Shown piece by piece: positions 25,712 to 34,216 of a DNA stretch of 64,000 nucleotides (the first letter of the stretch is position 1; each line of letters begins with the position of its first letter). This DNA is from Parafrankia irregularis. GTDB taxonomy: Bacteria > Actinomycetota > Actinomycetes > Frankiales > Frankiaceae. The notes under the pieces are model-generated. The model searched no databases and was not told the DNA's origin. It saw nothing but the letters and a program-made list of their open reading frames with translations. Where the stretch lies: NCBI RefSeq assembly GCF_001536285.1, contig NZ_FAOZ01000018.1, positions 1 to 64,000 on the forward strand, in the 5' to 3' direction. The position numbers were made by a program, and so were the translations under genes.

Positions 25712-25840
25712 GTCAGGCCCGACCGAGCGAGGTCCGGCCACTCGCCCGTGAACCGCTACTCGTGCGTGAACCTCGATTCCCGACGAGCGACAAACGCCGC
25801 AGCCCCTCCAGCAGGCGGACGACACCCGCAGAAAGATCGA

Positions 25841-25859
25841 AAATCTATCTAGATATTTT
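25841..25859. promoter_or_regulatory. TATCTAGATA palindrome (site 6)
   Basis: AAATCTATCTAGATATTTT has a perfect 10-bp palindromic core. It matches site 7 at 27.1 kb in the TCTAGATAT part. It is not close upstream of an intact gene, so it may be a leftover promoter from a lost gene or part of a rearrangement. Confidence 0.45.
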
Positions 25860-25965
25860 GCGGATGTCGAGTGGCACCGCTGATCGCACCCGGGCCGACG
25901 CGCCGTACATCAGTGTGGACCTCATCAGGATCAATGCTTGTGGAAGTACGGTGCCGCCGGCCTGT

Positions 25966-27051
25966 CTAGGACAGCCGGCCGGGGTTCGCGGGCAGGCCAC
26001 GCGCCGACGGCGGCCGGATCCCGCGATAGGCCTCGACCACCGGAGCGACCTCGTCCGGCGAGACGCCGTGCAGGATCACACCGGTGGCCCCCAGCTCGAA
26101 CTGGCGGGCCACGGCCGCAGCGCACTGCTCGGCCGTCCCCGTCGCGCTCGCCGCCAGCCATTCCGCCGGGATCAGCGTGGCGAGATGCTCCAGCTGCCGT
26201 TCGTCGGCCCTCGCGTCGAACGCGCCCTGGAAACCCTGGACGAACTCGTCGGCCCGGAACCGGGCGAGCACCGCCGGATCCCAGTCGTTGACCCGCACCA
26301 GGATGTCGCCGTAGCCCAGCAGGTAGGTGGCCAACCGCCCGACGGTGCGCCGCAGCATCTGGTCCGGTGGGATGTGATCACCGACGACGGCCAGCACCGA
26401 CCAGACCCGGACGCTGTCCGGGTCCCGTCCCGCCGCCTTCGCTCCCCGGCGCACCGCCTCCACGGACTCCGTCAGCGCGACGTCCGAGAAGAAGGTGTGC
26501 AGCACGACGCCGTCCAGGCAGCGCCCGGCGAGCTCCAGGCTGCGCGGTCCGAGCGCGGCGAGCATGAGCGGGATGTCCTCGTCGAAGTCCGGGTCCTGCT
26601 GCAGGTACGGGTACTTCCCGGCCGGGCCGTCGTGGCCGAGGATCATCTCTCCTCGCCACAGCCGGCGCATGAGCCCGGCGAAGTCCTCGATCTGGGCGCT
26701 GGTCACCGGGCTGAGCCCGACCGCGGACCAGAACCGGTCGAAGCCCCGGCCCAGCCCGAGCGCGAACCTCCCACCGGTGAGGCGGTGCATGGTCGTCGCG
26801 AAGGTCGCGGTGACCAGCGGATGGCGGGTGTGGTGGTTGGTCGCCGCCGTGGCGATCCCGAGCGTCTCGGTGAGGGCGCCGGCCGCACCCGACAGCACGG
26901 CCGCGTCCTTCGTCGAGAAGCGCTCGGAGACGAACGTGGCGCCAAGACCCAGCCGCTCGCCGGCCAGGACCTCCGTGACCAGGTCACGGGGCGTGCCGGA
27001 ATGCCCGGGCAGGGTGTAGAAGCCAAGCTCCGTGAGCTGGTCGGTCGTCAT
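25966..27051 (-). CDS. LLM-class F420/FMN-dependent oxidoreductase
   Basis: A 361-residue luciferase-like TIM-barrel enzyme. Family features include GLGATFVSER near the N-terminus, the cofactor-side motif GRFALGLGRGFDR and GTAEQCAAAV near the C-terminus. In actinomycetes many of this class use coenzyme F420, others FMN; the choice cannot be made here. ATG 27051 is the start. It is divergent from the amidohydrolase gene across a 186-bp region that holds an A+T-rich element, so the two genes are probably co-regulated and act in one pathway. Confidence 0.92.
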   Translation of the reverse strand: MTTDQLTELGFYTLPGHSGTPRDLVTEVLAGERLGLGATFVSERFSTKDAAVLSGAAGALTETLGIATAATNHHTRHPLVTATFATTMHRLTGGRFALGLGRGFDRFWSAVGLSPVTSAQIEDFAGLMRRLWRGEMILGHDGPAGKYPYLQQDPDFDEDIPLMLAALGPRSLELAGRCLDGVVLHTFFSDVALTESVEAVRRGAKAAGRDPDSVRVWSVLAVVGDHIPPDQMLRRTVGRLATYLLGYGDILVRVNDWDPAVLARFRADEFVQGFQGAFDARADERQLEHLATLIPAEWLAASATGTAEQCAAAVARQFELGATGVILHGVSPDEVAPVVEAYRGIRPPSARGLPANPGRLS

Positions 27052-27125
27052 GGGCGGTCTCCCTCACAGCGGCCCGGCTCGGGGGTGGCCCGGCTCACAC
27101 CGAAGCCGGCAAGCCGGAGGACCTC

Positions 27126-27143
27126 AATACATCTAGATATCTC
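27126..27143. promoter_or_regulatory. ATACATCTAGATAT element (site 7)
   Basis: AATACATCTAGATATCTC, between the divergent LLM and amidohydrolase genes. It combines the ATACATCT of sites 3 and 4 with the CTAGATAT of site 6 and is close to the best consensus. Confidence 0.6.
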
Positions 27144-27237
27144 GACGTCCCCTGGGGTATAACCCGAAGAGGGCACTGTGGGCAAGACCCGTGGCCCTCC
27201 GGTCCGCGAAAGCGCCACTTCCCTCTACGCACCCAGG

Positions 27238-28461
27238 ATGTCCAGGATGACCACCAGCAAGGATCTCGGCTTTCCGGTCTTCGACGCGGATCACCACCTG
27301 TACGAGACGGAGGACGCCTTCACCCGGCACCTGCCGGCGCGGCACAAGGACCTGTTCCGCTTCGTCGAGCTCGGCGGCCGCAAGAAGCTGGTCGTGCGCA
27401 ACACCCTCACCGAGTTCATCCCCAACCCGACCTTCGAGGTCGTCGCCGCCCCCGGCGCACACATGGCGTTCTACTCGGGCAACAACCCCGAGGGCAGGTC
27501 CCTGCGGGAGCTCAGCGGCAAGCCCATCCGGCCGCTCCCCGCGTTCCGCGAACCAGCGGCGCGCCTCGCCCTGCTCGACGAACAGGGCGTCGCGGCCTGC
27601 CTGCTGTTCCCGACCCTGGCCAGCCTCATCGAAGAACGGCTGCGCGACGACCCGGCGCTCACTCAGATCGCGATCCGGGCCTTCAACGACTGGCTGTACG
27701 ACGACTGGACGTACAGCTACGCCGACCGGATCCTCACCACCCCGATCATCTCCCCCTGCGACGTCGAGGGCGGCATCACCGAGCTCGAACGTGTCCTGGA
27801 GCGCGGCGCCCGCGCGATCCTGGTCCGTCCGGCACCGGTCGCCGGCCTGCGTGGCCTGCGCTCACCGTTCCTGCCGGAGTTCGACCCCTTCTGGGCCCGG
27901 GTCCAGGAAGCCGGCGTGCTGGTCGCCCTGCACGCCTCCGACAGCGGCTACCAGGACTACCTCAACACCTGGGAAGGCAACACCGGCGAGTACGTCGCCT
28001 TCAAGCCCAAGACCTTCGCCTACGTCGCCGACGGCGGCCGCACCATCCAGGACACCCTCGCCTCCGCCATCTGCCACGGGATGCTCGACCGCTTCCCCGG
28101 TGTCCGCCTCATCAGCGTCGAGAACGGCGGCAGCTGGGTGGGGCTGCTGGCCAGGAACCTCGAGCTCGCCTGGAAGAAGATGCCGCGGGAGTTTCCCACC
28201 CACCCCATCGAGGTCCTGCGGCGCAACATCTGGATCAATCCGTTCTGGGAGGACTCCCTCGACGGCCTCATCAGCCTCATGGGCGCCGACCGGGTCTGCT
28301 TCGGCTCCGACTACCCCCACCCCGAAGGCCTCGCCGAACCCCTCTCGTTCGCCGACGAGCTCGGGGACCGGACCCCGGCCGAGATAGAGAAGATCATGTC
28401 CGCCAACATGTTCGACCTGCTCGGGCTCAAGCGCCCGGCACCGGCCACAGCTCAGGCCTGA
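27238..28461 (+). CDS. Amidohydrolase-2 family metal-dependent hydrolase/decarboxylase
   Basis: About 407 residues. The start FPVFDADHHLYE carries the HxH-like metal motif, LVALHASDSGYQDY supplies a further histidine, and FGSDYPHPEG the metal aspartate near the C-terminus. The fold is that of ACMS decarboxylase and o-pyrocatechuate decarboxylase relatives, which act on small acids. ATG 27238 is used; ATG 27247, nine bases later, is equally possible, and GTG 27178 less likely. It is divergent from the LLM oxidoreductase. A second, more divergent amidohydrolase lies at 37966-38799. Confidence 0.9.
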   Translation: MSRMTTSKDLGFPVFDADHHLYETEDAFTRHLPARHKDLFRFVELGGRKKLVVRNTLTEFIPNPTFEVVAAPGAHMAFYSGNNPEGRSLRELSGKPIRPLPAFREPAARLALLDEQGVAACLLFPTLASLIEERLRDDPALTQIAIRAFNDWLYDDWTYSYADRILTTPIISPCDVEGGITELERVLERGARAILVRPAPVAGLRGLRSPFLPEFDPFWARVQEAGVLVALHASDSGYQDYLNTWEGNTGEYVAFKPKTFAYVADGGRTIQDTLASAICHGMLDRFPGVRLISVENGGSWVGLLARNLELAWKKMPREFPTHPIEVLRRNIWINPFWEDSLDGLISLMGADRVCFGSDYPHPEGLAEPLSFADELGDRTPAEIEKIMSANMFDLLGLKRPAPATAQA

Positions 28462-28505
28462 CAACCCGGCGGCGTGACGCGACACAGTCCGGCGGCGTGA
28501 CACAG

Positions 28506-28543
28506 CCGTCGCCGCCCCCGCTCCCGGGCGGTGGCGGCGACGG
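28506..28543. terminator. Hairpin between convergent amidohydrolase and PRC-barrel genes
   Basis: CCGTCGCCGCCCCC (28506-28519) pairs with 28530-28543 with one mismatch around a ten-base loop. It lies between two converging genes. Confidence 0.7.
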
Positions 28544-28552
28544 TCTCCGGCT

Positions 28553-29560
28553 TCAGGGCCGGCGAGGCCTCTGCTCGCCGCTGCGACCCTGACTTTCGTC
28601 GACGTCCATGTTGATTTCCTCGTGGCGCAACTGCTCCTCTATCTGCCGCTCCTCGGTTACCCGCTCGGTGGTCAGCCGTACACGTTCGACCGGCACGGTC
28701 TCCTTCTGGATGACGGGCCGCTCCGCGTGCAGCGTCACCTCCTGATCCTGTTCGGTCAGCTCGGGCCTGGTGCGTATCGCGGCCCGGTCGGCATCCGTGA
28801 TGGTCTCGCGTTCGAGCCGCACCTCCTCGTGGCTGAACGGAACGGATTTGCGAACGTTCTCGGTCACCACGTACTTGTGCAGCCGAGCCCGACCGGTCTC
28901 GACGGTCTCGGTGCTGATCCGGAGGCGCTCCTCCGAGCGGGTCATCTCACCTTCGGCACCACGGACCGGTGCGCCGCGTTCCCGCTCGTCGGGCGCTCTG
29001 CCCTGGGCGGCGCCGGCCCGCTGGTCTGTCGCCGATGTCGCCTGCCGGGAAGCTCGCTGCTCCTTCTCCATGCCTCGCTGCCCAGCGGTCCGCTCATCCG
29101 CCGCCATGGTTCGCTGGCCCGTCGCACTCTCGTCCGCTTCCACGGTTCGCTGGTCGGCCCGTTCACTGCCCGCGAAGGTTCCGCCCATAGTGCCGGCCGC
29201 GGCACCGGCCGCCGTTCCAGCGGCGGAACCCCGGACTGTCCTGCCGGTGCCGAAGCCGTAGTAGGCGTTGATCTCCTCCTGTTTGCGCGGCGAGATGTCC
29301 TCACCGGAATCGATCCTCGGCGCGTCCTTCACCTGCTCCCTGGTCAGGGGCACAGCGAGCTTGTCCCCCTGGACGGAGGCCTTGTCCAGCGGCACGACCG
29401 TCGTCTTCGTCCCGAACAGCCCGGTGTGCACGGCGGCATAGGCGGGGCGCTCGGTGTTGGACGGCTCGACGTAGAGAGTCGAGATCGTCCCGATCTTCTC
29501 CCCGTCGCGGCCGACGACGGTACGGCCCGGCCAGCGGTCGAATTCGGTGAGCGCAGGCAT
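28553..29560 (-). CDS. PRC-barrel and DUF2382 (YsnF/AvaK-like) protein
   Basis: 335 residues in three parts. An N-terminal PRC-barrel (GRTVVGRDGEKIGTISTLYV) spans ~1-100. A low-complexity middle is rich in Q, R, A and T. The C-terminal DUF2382 domain (~205-320) has RLHKYVVTENVRKSVPFSHE and the repeated PVxxETVPVERVRL pattern. It has no signal peptide. Relatives are stress-linked proteins of unknown biochemical role. ATG 29560 is the start. It converges on the amidohydrolase and shares the upstream region with the P450 gene. Confidence 0.9.
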   Translation of the reverse strand: MPALTEFDRWPGRTVVGRDGEKIGTISTLYVEPSNTERPAYAAVHTGLFGTKTTVVPLDKASVQGDKLAVPLTREQVKDAPRIDSGEDISPRKQEEINAYYGFGTGRTVRGSAAGTAAGAAAGTMGGTFAGSERADQRTVEADESATGQRTMAADERTAGQRGMEKEQRASRQATSATDQRAGAAQGRAPDERERGAPVRGAEGEMTRSEERLRISTETVETGRARLHKYVVTENVRKSVPFSHEEVRLERETITDADRAAIRTRPELTEQDQEVTLHAERPVIQKETVPVERVRLTTERVTEERQIEEQLRHEEINMDVDESQGRSGEQRPRRP

Positions 29561-29792
29561 GCGATCCCCTTCTCCTGATTAGTCCGGTCACTGATGTTCG
29601 TTTTCCCGCCGGGGCTCCTCTAATACGTCCCCCGGCAAGATAGTCGGCCACGGACAACAGCACGCGAAACGGATTTTCGGGCGTCGGGTGCACCAAAACT
29701 ATTAATCGCCGACGCGCCACTCGGGGCGGCGAGCCTGCTGCCGCTCGTAGTTGGCCCGCCGCCACTCAGGGCCGGCCGGCCGCCACTCGATG

Positions 29793-29818
29793 TTGACAGC
29801 AGCCCCCACCGATAGTTT
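29793..29818 (+). promoter_or_regulatory. Putative P450 promoter
   Basis: TTGACA at 29793-29798 matches the -35 consensus. A+T-rich bases (TAGTTTGAA) start 14 bases later, so the -10 box is imperfect in spacing. The dyad at 29814-29835 overlaps the -10 region. Confidence 0.4.
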
Positions 29819-29835
29819 GAATCACTGTTCAAACT
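29814..29835. promoter_or_regulatory. Operator-like inverted repeat upstream of P450
   Basis: AGTTTGAA-TCACTG-TTCAAACT, a perfect 8-bp dyad with 6-base spacer, ending 37 bp before the P450 start. Its size and place suit a TetR-type repressor, but no regulator gene adjoins it. Confidence 0.7.
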
Positions 29836-29872
29836 TTGACCGCGAAATGCGGCCATGTCAGGAGGTGTCCGA

Positions 29873-31072
29873 GTGAGCGACTCGAGCCCGGTGTACTGGG
29901 ATCCGTTCGACCGTGAGATCGCGCGCGACCCGTACCCGGTCTACCGGCGGCTGCGGGCCGAGGCCCCGCTCTGGTACAACGACCGCCACGACTTCTGGGT
30001 CCTCAGCCGCTGGGACGACGTCAACGGCGGGCTGGTCGACTGGGCCACCTACTCCTCCGCCAAAGGACCGATCCTCGAGGTCATCAAGGCCGACATCGAG
30101 ATCCCGCCGGGCACGTTACTCATGGAGGATCCGCCCATCCACGACATCTACCGACGGCTGCTCGCGCGGGTGTTCACGCCGCGCCGGGTGCTCTCGCTGG
30201 AGCCCGAGATCCGGGAGTACTGCGTCCGCTGCCTCGACCGGCTCGACGGCGCCGACCGGTTCGACCTGATGACCGAGTTCGCAAACGAGGTGCCCATGCG
30301 GGTCATCGGCATGCTCCTCGGCATCCCCGAAGCCGACCAGCTGACCGTCCGCGAGCGCGCCGACGCCAAGCTGCGCACCGAGCCCGGCCAGCAGATGAAG
30401 GTGTCGGCCGGCGCGCTCATGGACACCGACATCTTCGCCGACTACATCGACTGGCGCGCCGAGCATCCCTCCGACGACCTGATGACCGAACTCCTGCGCG
30501 CCGAGTTCGTCGACGAGAAGGGCGTCACCCGCACCCTCACCCGCGAGGAGATCCTGACCTACGTCACCGTCCTGGCCGGGGCCGGGAACGAGACCACCGC
30601 CCGCCTGATCGGTTGGCTCGCCGCCCTGCTCGACCGTCACCCCGACCAGCGCGCCGATCTCGTCGCGAACCGGGACCTGATCCCGAACACCATCGAGGAG
30701 ACGCTGCGCTTCGAGCCCACCGGACACGCCATCGCCCGCTATGTCACACGCGACGTAGAGCTACACGGCCAGACCGTCCCGGCGGGCAGCGCGATGATGC
30801 TGCTCGTCGCCTCCGCCAACCGCGACGAGCAGCGGTGGAGCGCCGGCGAACGCTACGACATCCGCCGCAAGATCGACCAGCACATCACCTTCGGGCTCGG
30901 TACCCACTACTGCCTGGGCGCCGCCCTGGCGAGACTCGAGGGCCGCATCGCCCTCGACGAGCTCCTCAACCGCTTCCCGGCATGGGAAGTCGACTGGGAC
31001 AACACCGCGTTGTCCTCCACCTCGACCATGCGCGGCTGGGAATCCCTGCCCATCACCGTCGGCGGCGACTAG
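29873..31072 (+). CDS. Cytochrome P450
   Basis: A complete 399-residue class I bacterial P450. It has the I-helix motif AGAGNETT (~residue 237) with the threonine for oxygen activation, the ExxR motif EETLRF (~277) and the heme motif FGLGTHYCLG (~residue 340-349) with the iron-ligating cysteine. GTG 29873 is chosen because AGGAGG lies seven bases upstream. No ferredoxin gene is nearby, so electrons must come from elsewhere. The stop overlaps the stop of the converging PIN-like gene in the palindrome CTAG. A steroid, terpenoid or alicyclic substrate would fit the region but is a guess. Confidence 0.97.
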   Translation: MSDSSPVYWDPFDREIARDPYPVYRRLRAEAPLWYNDRHDFWVLSRWDDVNGGLVDWATYSSAKGPILEVIKADIEIPPGTLLMEDPPIHDIYRRLLARVFTPRRVLSLEPEIREYCVRCLDRLDGADRFDLMTEFANEVPMRVIGMLLGIPEADQLTVRERADAKLRTEPGQQMKVSAGALMDTDIFADYIDWRAEHPSDDLMTELLRAEFVDEKGVTRTLTREEILTYVTVLAGAGNETTARLIGWLAALLDRHPDQRADLVANRDLIPNTIEETLRFEPTGHAIARYVTRDVELHGQTVPAGSAMMLLVASANRDEQRWSAGERYDIRRKIDQHITFGLGTHYCLGAALARLEGRIALDELLNRFPAWEVDWDNTALSSTSTMRGWESLPITVGGD

Positions 31073-32379
31073 GCCGGAGCGTCCTGCGGATCCGCCCATT
31101 CCAGGACGAGCGGCAGAGCTGACCTCGGCACGGAGAAGCCGGTGGCCAGCCCCACGGTCTCATCGTCGTAGACCGCCTGAAGCAGGTCATCGACCCCGCC
31201 GGGGATCAGACCCCTGTCCTGGAAGGCCTGGACGATGCGGCGCACGGGACGCGTGAATCCGCGGAGACTGCGAGTCGAGTCGTAGTTTCCAATCCGGTAG
31301 ACGTCGTCCCGGTTGATGAAACCACCCAGTTCAGCGGCACGTCGCAAAACCTGCGCCTGGACCGGAGCCTCCTCGGACAGCCGATCGAGAACAGCCGCGA
31401 CGGCCTCCGCCGCCCACTCGTCGCCGGCCTGCTTCGCAACCTCGAACTGTTGGACTCGTTCGACGTTCTCCAGAGAGGATTCCGATACGTCGACGTTGAG
31501 GAGGCTCCGCGCGCGTTCCAGGAGGCCGTCCGGCTGCATCATGAACAGAGCGCGCCCGGTCTGCTGCCGCATCTCCCGGACCAGCTCGGGTCGCGGACCT
31601 CGGGGAGCCTCCCCGACCCGCCGCCACCAGTCCTCCTTGACGTCGCTGGTGACGAAAAGTGCATTGCAGTCGCGCCGCTTCGCCTCCTCGAGGAGCTCAC
31701 ACCAGAGCAGAAAATCCCCGACAGGCCCGTTTCCTGGCTTCCCCTTGTCCTTGTATCCGGGTGGTATTTCCTGTGCAACGCGCTCATGGCCGGTTGCGAT
31801 CCTGGCCTCCAGCACGTCCTGGGTCGGCTTCGCGCCCACCTTCCCCGCGAGGATGTCTGCGAGGGCGGTCACGACCGGGTCGCCTGCGGAGTCCTCGAGG
31901 TACCTCGTCCCGCCACCGTCGTCGAACTCTCCAATGCGTTCGATCGCAGCGTCGAAGGCAGCTTCGATACCGGCTCGCAGATCTTCTGCCGTACCAGGGG
32001 AAAGAGATCTCTCCCGCGCCCACTCGCTGATCATCTTCTCGGCACGGGCCTGTAGTTTGTCGAGCTCCGTGGTGAGCGCAAGGGTACCCCTCGGATCACG
32101 CAGCACACTGTCACGTACGCTCCAGAACTCGCTTATCACCTGGTGCGGAACCCAAAGGCTGCTGCCGAGGTTCTGGAGCACACTGAGGAGGCTGTCACGG
32201 GCTTCGGAGCTGTACCGGTAGAGATTGAGGAGAACGTTCGTGTCCGGCACCACGAGCCCGGCAGAAAAAACGAATCGAAAGTCGTCGTCGGATGGAGTCC
32301 GAAAGGCCTCGAAGCCGTCGAAGAGACCGCAGCTCAGCCGCTGGTCGAGTTGACCGCCAGGTGCTGTGGTCACTGTCAT
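31069..32379 (-). CDS. PIN-like domain nuclease (PIN_8/DUF4935 type) with C-terminal extension
   Basis: 436 residues. The N-terminal ~250 form a PIN-like nuclease: VVPDTNVLLNLYRYS carries the first metal aspartate, QVISEFW the glutamate, and GDFLLWCELLEEAKRRD with FVTSDVKEDWW the later acidic residues. These match the PIN_8 type found with mobile and defence genes. The remaining ~180 residues are helical, with no family I recognise. ATG 32379 overlaps the stop of the upstream unknown gene (ATGA). It is third in the ParA-unknown-PIN operon. It probably cuts RNA or DNA; the trigger is unknown. Confidence 0.87.
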   Translation of the reverse strand: MTVTTAPGGQLDQRLSCGLFDGFEAFRTPSDDDFRFVFSAGLVVPDTNVLLNLYRYSSEARDSLLSVLQNLGSSLWVPHQVISEFWSVRDSVLRDPRGTLALTTELDKLQARAEKMISEWARERSLSPGTAEDLRAGIEAAFDAAIERIGEFDDGGGTRYLEDSAGDPVVTALADILAGKVGAKPTQDVLEARIATGHERVAQEIPPGYKDKGKPGNGPVGDFLLWCELLEEAKRRDCNALFVTSDVKEDWWRRVGEAPRGPRPELVREMRQQTGRALFMMQPDGLLERARSLLNVDVSESSLENVERVQQFEVAKQAGDEWAAEAVAAVLDRLSEEAPVQAQVLRRAAELGGFINRDDVYRIGNYDSTRSLRGFTRPVRRIVQAFQDRGLIPGGVDDLLQAVYDDETVGLATGFSVPRSALPLVLEWADPQDAPA

Positions 32380-32891
32380 CCCGCCGTATCCCCCCGTATG
32401 GCGCGTGCTGTCAGCACGGCCCCCAGTGTGCCGTCGACAACCTTGCGGATGATGTCGGGCCGGCGATCCTTCGCGGACAGTCGAACGCCCAGTTCGCCCG
32501 CCAGGCCGCGCAGCACCGCCACCGTTCCGAGAGTTCCGACATAGCTCGCCGCTTCCTCACGGCTCGCCATGGTCATGATTGTCGCCCGGATGGATTCCGC
32601 GTCGATCTCGCGGCCGGCCCTGGCCACACCGCGGGCCGTCGAGCCTGCCTCCGGGGCAGGCGACCCGACCAGGGTCTCCTGGCTGCTGCGTACCCCGGCC
32701 CGCAGCCCCAGATCAGGGGATTCCAGCGGGTGCGGCGCGGCACCGGTGTCCGCAACGGCGGCGGTGGTCACGACCGCCAGTCGGCAGCGGCCAGCCACCA
32801 GATCACGGATCTGTGCCGGGTCGAGCCGCTCCAACAGCCTGGAAACCTGATGCAGCAGCAGGCTCGCCACTTCGGCGGACGTGTCAGACAT
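32376..32891 (-). CDS. Unknown protein between ParA-like and PIN-like genes
   Basis: 171 residues, not recognised as a named family. The N-terminal ~50 are helical (VASLLLHQVSRLLERLDP). A Pro/Gly/Ala-rich stretch follows, and a helical C-terminus (LRGLAGELGVRLSAKDRRPD, IIRKVVDGT) looks like the small SAP/Rho-N-type nucleic-acid-binding fold, by eye only. ATG 32891 overlaps the ParA stop by eight bases, and its own stop overlaps the PIN start by four, so the three products are probably made together. It could be an adaptor or antitoxin that binds both partners. Confidence 0.75.
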   Translation of the reverse strand: MSDTSAEVASLLLHQVSRLLERLDPAQIRDLVAGRCRLAVVTTAAVADTGAAPHPLESPDLGLRAGVRSSQETLVGSPAPEAGSTARGVARAGREIDAESIRATIMTMASREEAASYVGTLGTVAVLRGLAGELGVRLSAKDRRPDIIRKVVDGTLGAVLTARAIRGDTAG

Positions 32892-33813
32892 GACTGCCAC
32901 CCTGTATTCTCGAGACGATCTCGGTGACCAGCTCGCGCATCTCGGCCACATTCTTCTCGGGCGCCCGGTGGGAGAGCACCAGCGGAAGTCCCTCACTGGC
33001 CGACTCCGCATAGAATCGGTGACTCTCCCGAACCAGGTTGTTAAATCTCGGGATGCCGGCGCGCGGCAGATCAATGAAATTCTGTTCGGCAAGCACGGGC
33101 CCGTTCGCCTGATAGCGGACCATCGTGAAGATGATACCAAGGACCTGCGCCGCCACACGGTCATCAGGCACCACCGAACGAGCCCTGCCAGCCACGCCGT
33201 TGTACGCGCCCCGGAAGTGGTTGAATCGATCGACGAAATGCTCGATCGCAACGGTCGACAATTCGTCCGGCCTTGCCGGAACCAGAATGAACTGACTGGC
33301 GAGGATAGCCGATCGAGTAAGCATCCCGAAACTGGGTGGGCAGTCGACGAGAACAAGTTCGTAGGTGTCCGGGGGTATCCCCCTGAAGGCGTCACGAAGT
33401 CGCCCGAAGACCCGAAGGTAGTTCCGGCGGTCGCGAGCCCCGTTCTCCTTGCTCGCGGCGACCACCAGCTCCTCCTCGACCTCGCTGAGCGTCAGGTCCG
33501 AGGCCATGACATCGAGGCGTCCGCTCGAACCGATGTAGAAGTTGGCTCGTTGCGGGCTGTCAACAAGCTCGAGCGGGTTGCGGAGTTCTCCGCGTGGCTG
33601 CCAGGACTGGAACCAGTGCTTGACCGTCCGATGCGGCTGAAGGTACTGGCGCCAATGCTCGGGCTTGTAGAAGGACAGCGTCAGGCTGGCCTGCGGGTCG
33701 AGATCGACGAGTAGCACCCGATTGCCGCGCCGTGCGAGCTCGGCGCCGATATTGGCGGTGAGCGTGGTCTTCCCGACGCCACCCTTGTAGTTCACTACCG
33801 AGACGACCTGCAC
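32884..33813 (-). CDS. ParA/MinD-type ATPase
   Basis: A 309-residue deviant-Walker ATPase: NYKGGVGKTT near residue 9 with the signature lysine, LLVDLDPQAS as switch I and LVLVDCPPSFG as Walker B. Two sequence-specific helical inserts follow. GTG 33813 is chosen because GAGGGGG lies just upstream; the frame is open upstream but not family-like. No parB gene or parS-like site is adjacent, so chromosome or plasmid partition is unlikely. It heads the ParA-unknown-PIN operon and may sense or position the complex on nucleic acid in an ATP-dependent way. Confidence 0.92.
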   Translation of the reverse strand: MQVVSVVNYKGGVGKTTLTANIGAELARRGNRVLLVDLDPQASLTLSFYKPEHWRQYLQPHRTVKHWFQSWQPRGELRNPLELVDSPQRANFYIGSSGRLDVMASDLTLSEVEEELVVAASKENGARDRRNYLRVFGRLRDAFRGIPPDTYELVLVDCPPSFGMLTRSAILASQFILVPARPDELSTVAIEHFVDRFNHFRGAYNGVAGRARSVVPDDRVAAQVLGIIFTMVRYQANGPVLAEQNFIDLPRAGIPRFNNLVRESHRFYAESASEGLPLVLSHRAPEKNVAEMRELVTEIVSRIQGGSHV

Positions 33814-34216
33814 CGTTCCCCCTCGGCTGTCGCCGCATGCCTCAACCACTTCCACGTACGCGTCGAAGCGCCACTCGACGGCGAGTGCGAGCGTGAAATG
33901 CTGAGAGCAGTCGGATGAGTGTAACCAGTGGAGAGGCGGCGCCGATCGGCAGGGGCTCTCAAAGCCTGGCGGCCTCCCTGTGGTTACGTTCGCCGTCAGG
34001 CTCTGCGGCGCACGCGTCGTGCGTCGACCCCAGTTGCAGTCGACGGGCGCCGCCCGCACGGATTCGGGTGCGCAGAACAGTTCCCAGACACTCTCAGAAT
34101 GAGATCTGGCCTGATGAAAGCCGGTCAGGCCAGTCCCGGACCGATGGGACGTCCGCCAATGGCTGGCGTGGCATGAACGGCCTCTGCTGGCAGTGTGCGG
34201 GGGGCGCGCTGCGGTC
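33814..34216. other. Intergenic, promoter side of the ParA-PIN operon
   Basis: These 403 bases lie upstream of the ParA gene and downstream of a TetR gene, both on the minus strand. A short open frame at 33928-34176 (+) has no support. The stretch is less G+C-rich than its surroundings. Confidence 0.6.

Larger units (their letters stand above)
25667..25965. other. Intergenic between binding-protein relic and LLM gene
   Basis: About 300 bases between two converging genes. They hold the terminator at 25678-25711 and the A+T-rich palindrome at 25841-25859. The latter lies downstream of both genes, which is odd for an operator. Confidence 0.6.
29561..29872. other. Divergent promoter region, PRC-barrel / P450
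   Basis: These 312 bases hold no convincing gene. They are notably less G+C-rich than the flanks and contain the P450 promoter and operator at 29793-29835. Confidence 0.65.

Noticed and set aside
32884-33813. Chromosome or plasmid partition locus
   Set aside because: Only a ParA-type ATPase is present; no ParB gene, parS-like sites or replication genes adjoin it.
33928-34176. Small plus-strand gene between ParA and TetR genes
   Set aside because: It has no ribosome site and an Arg/Pro-rich composition typical of non-coding frames.
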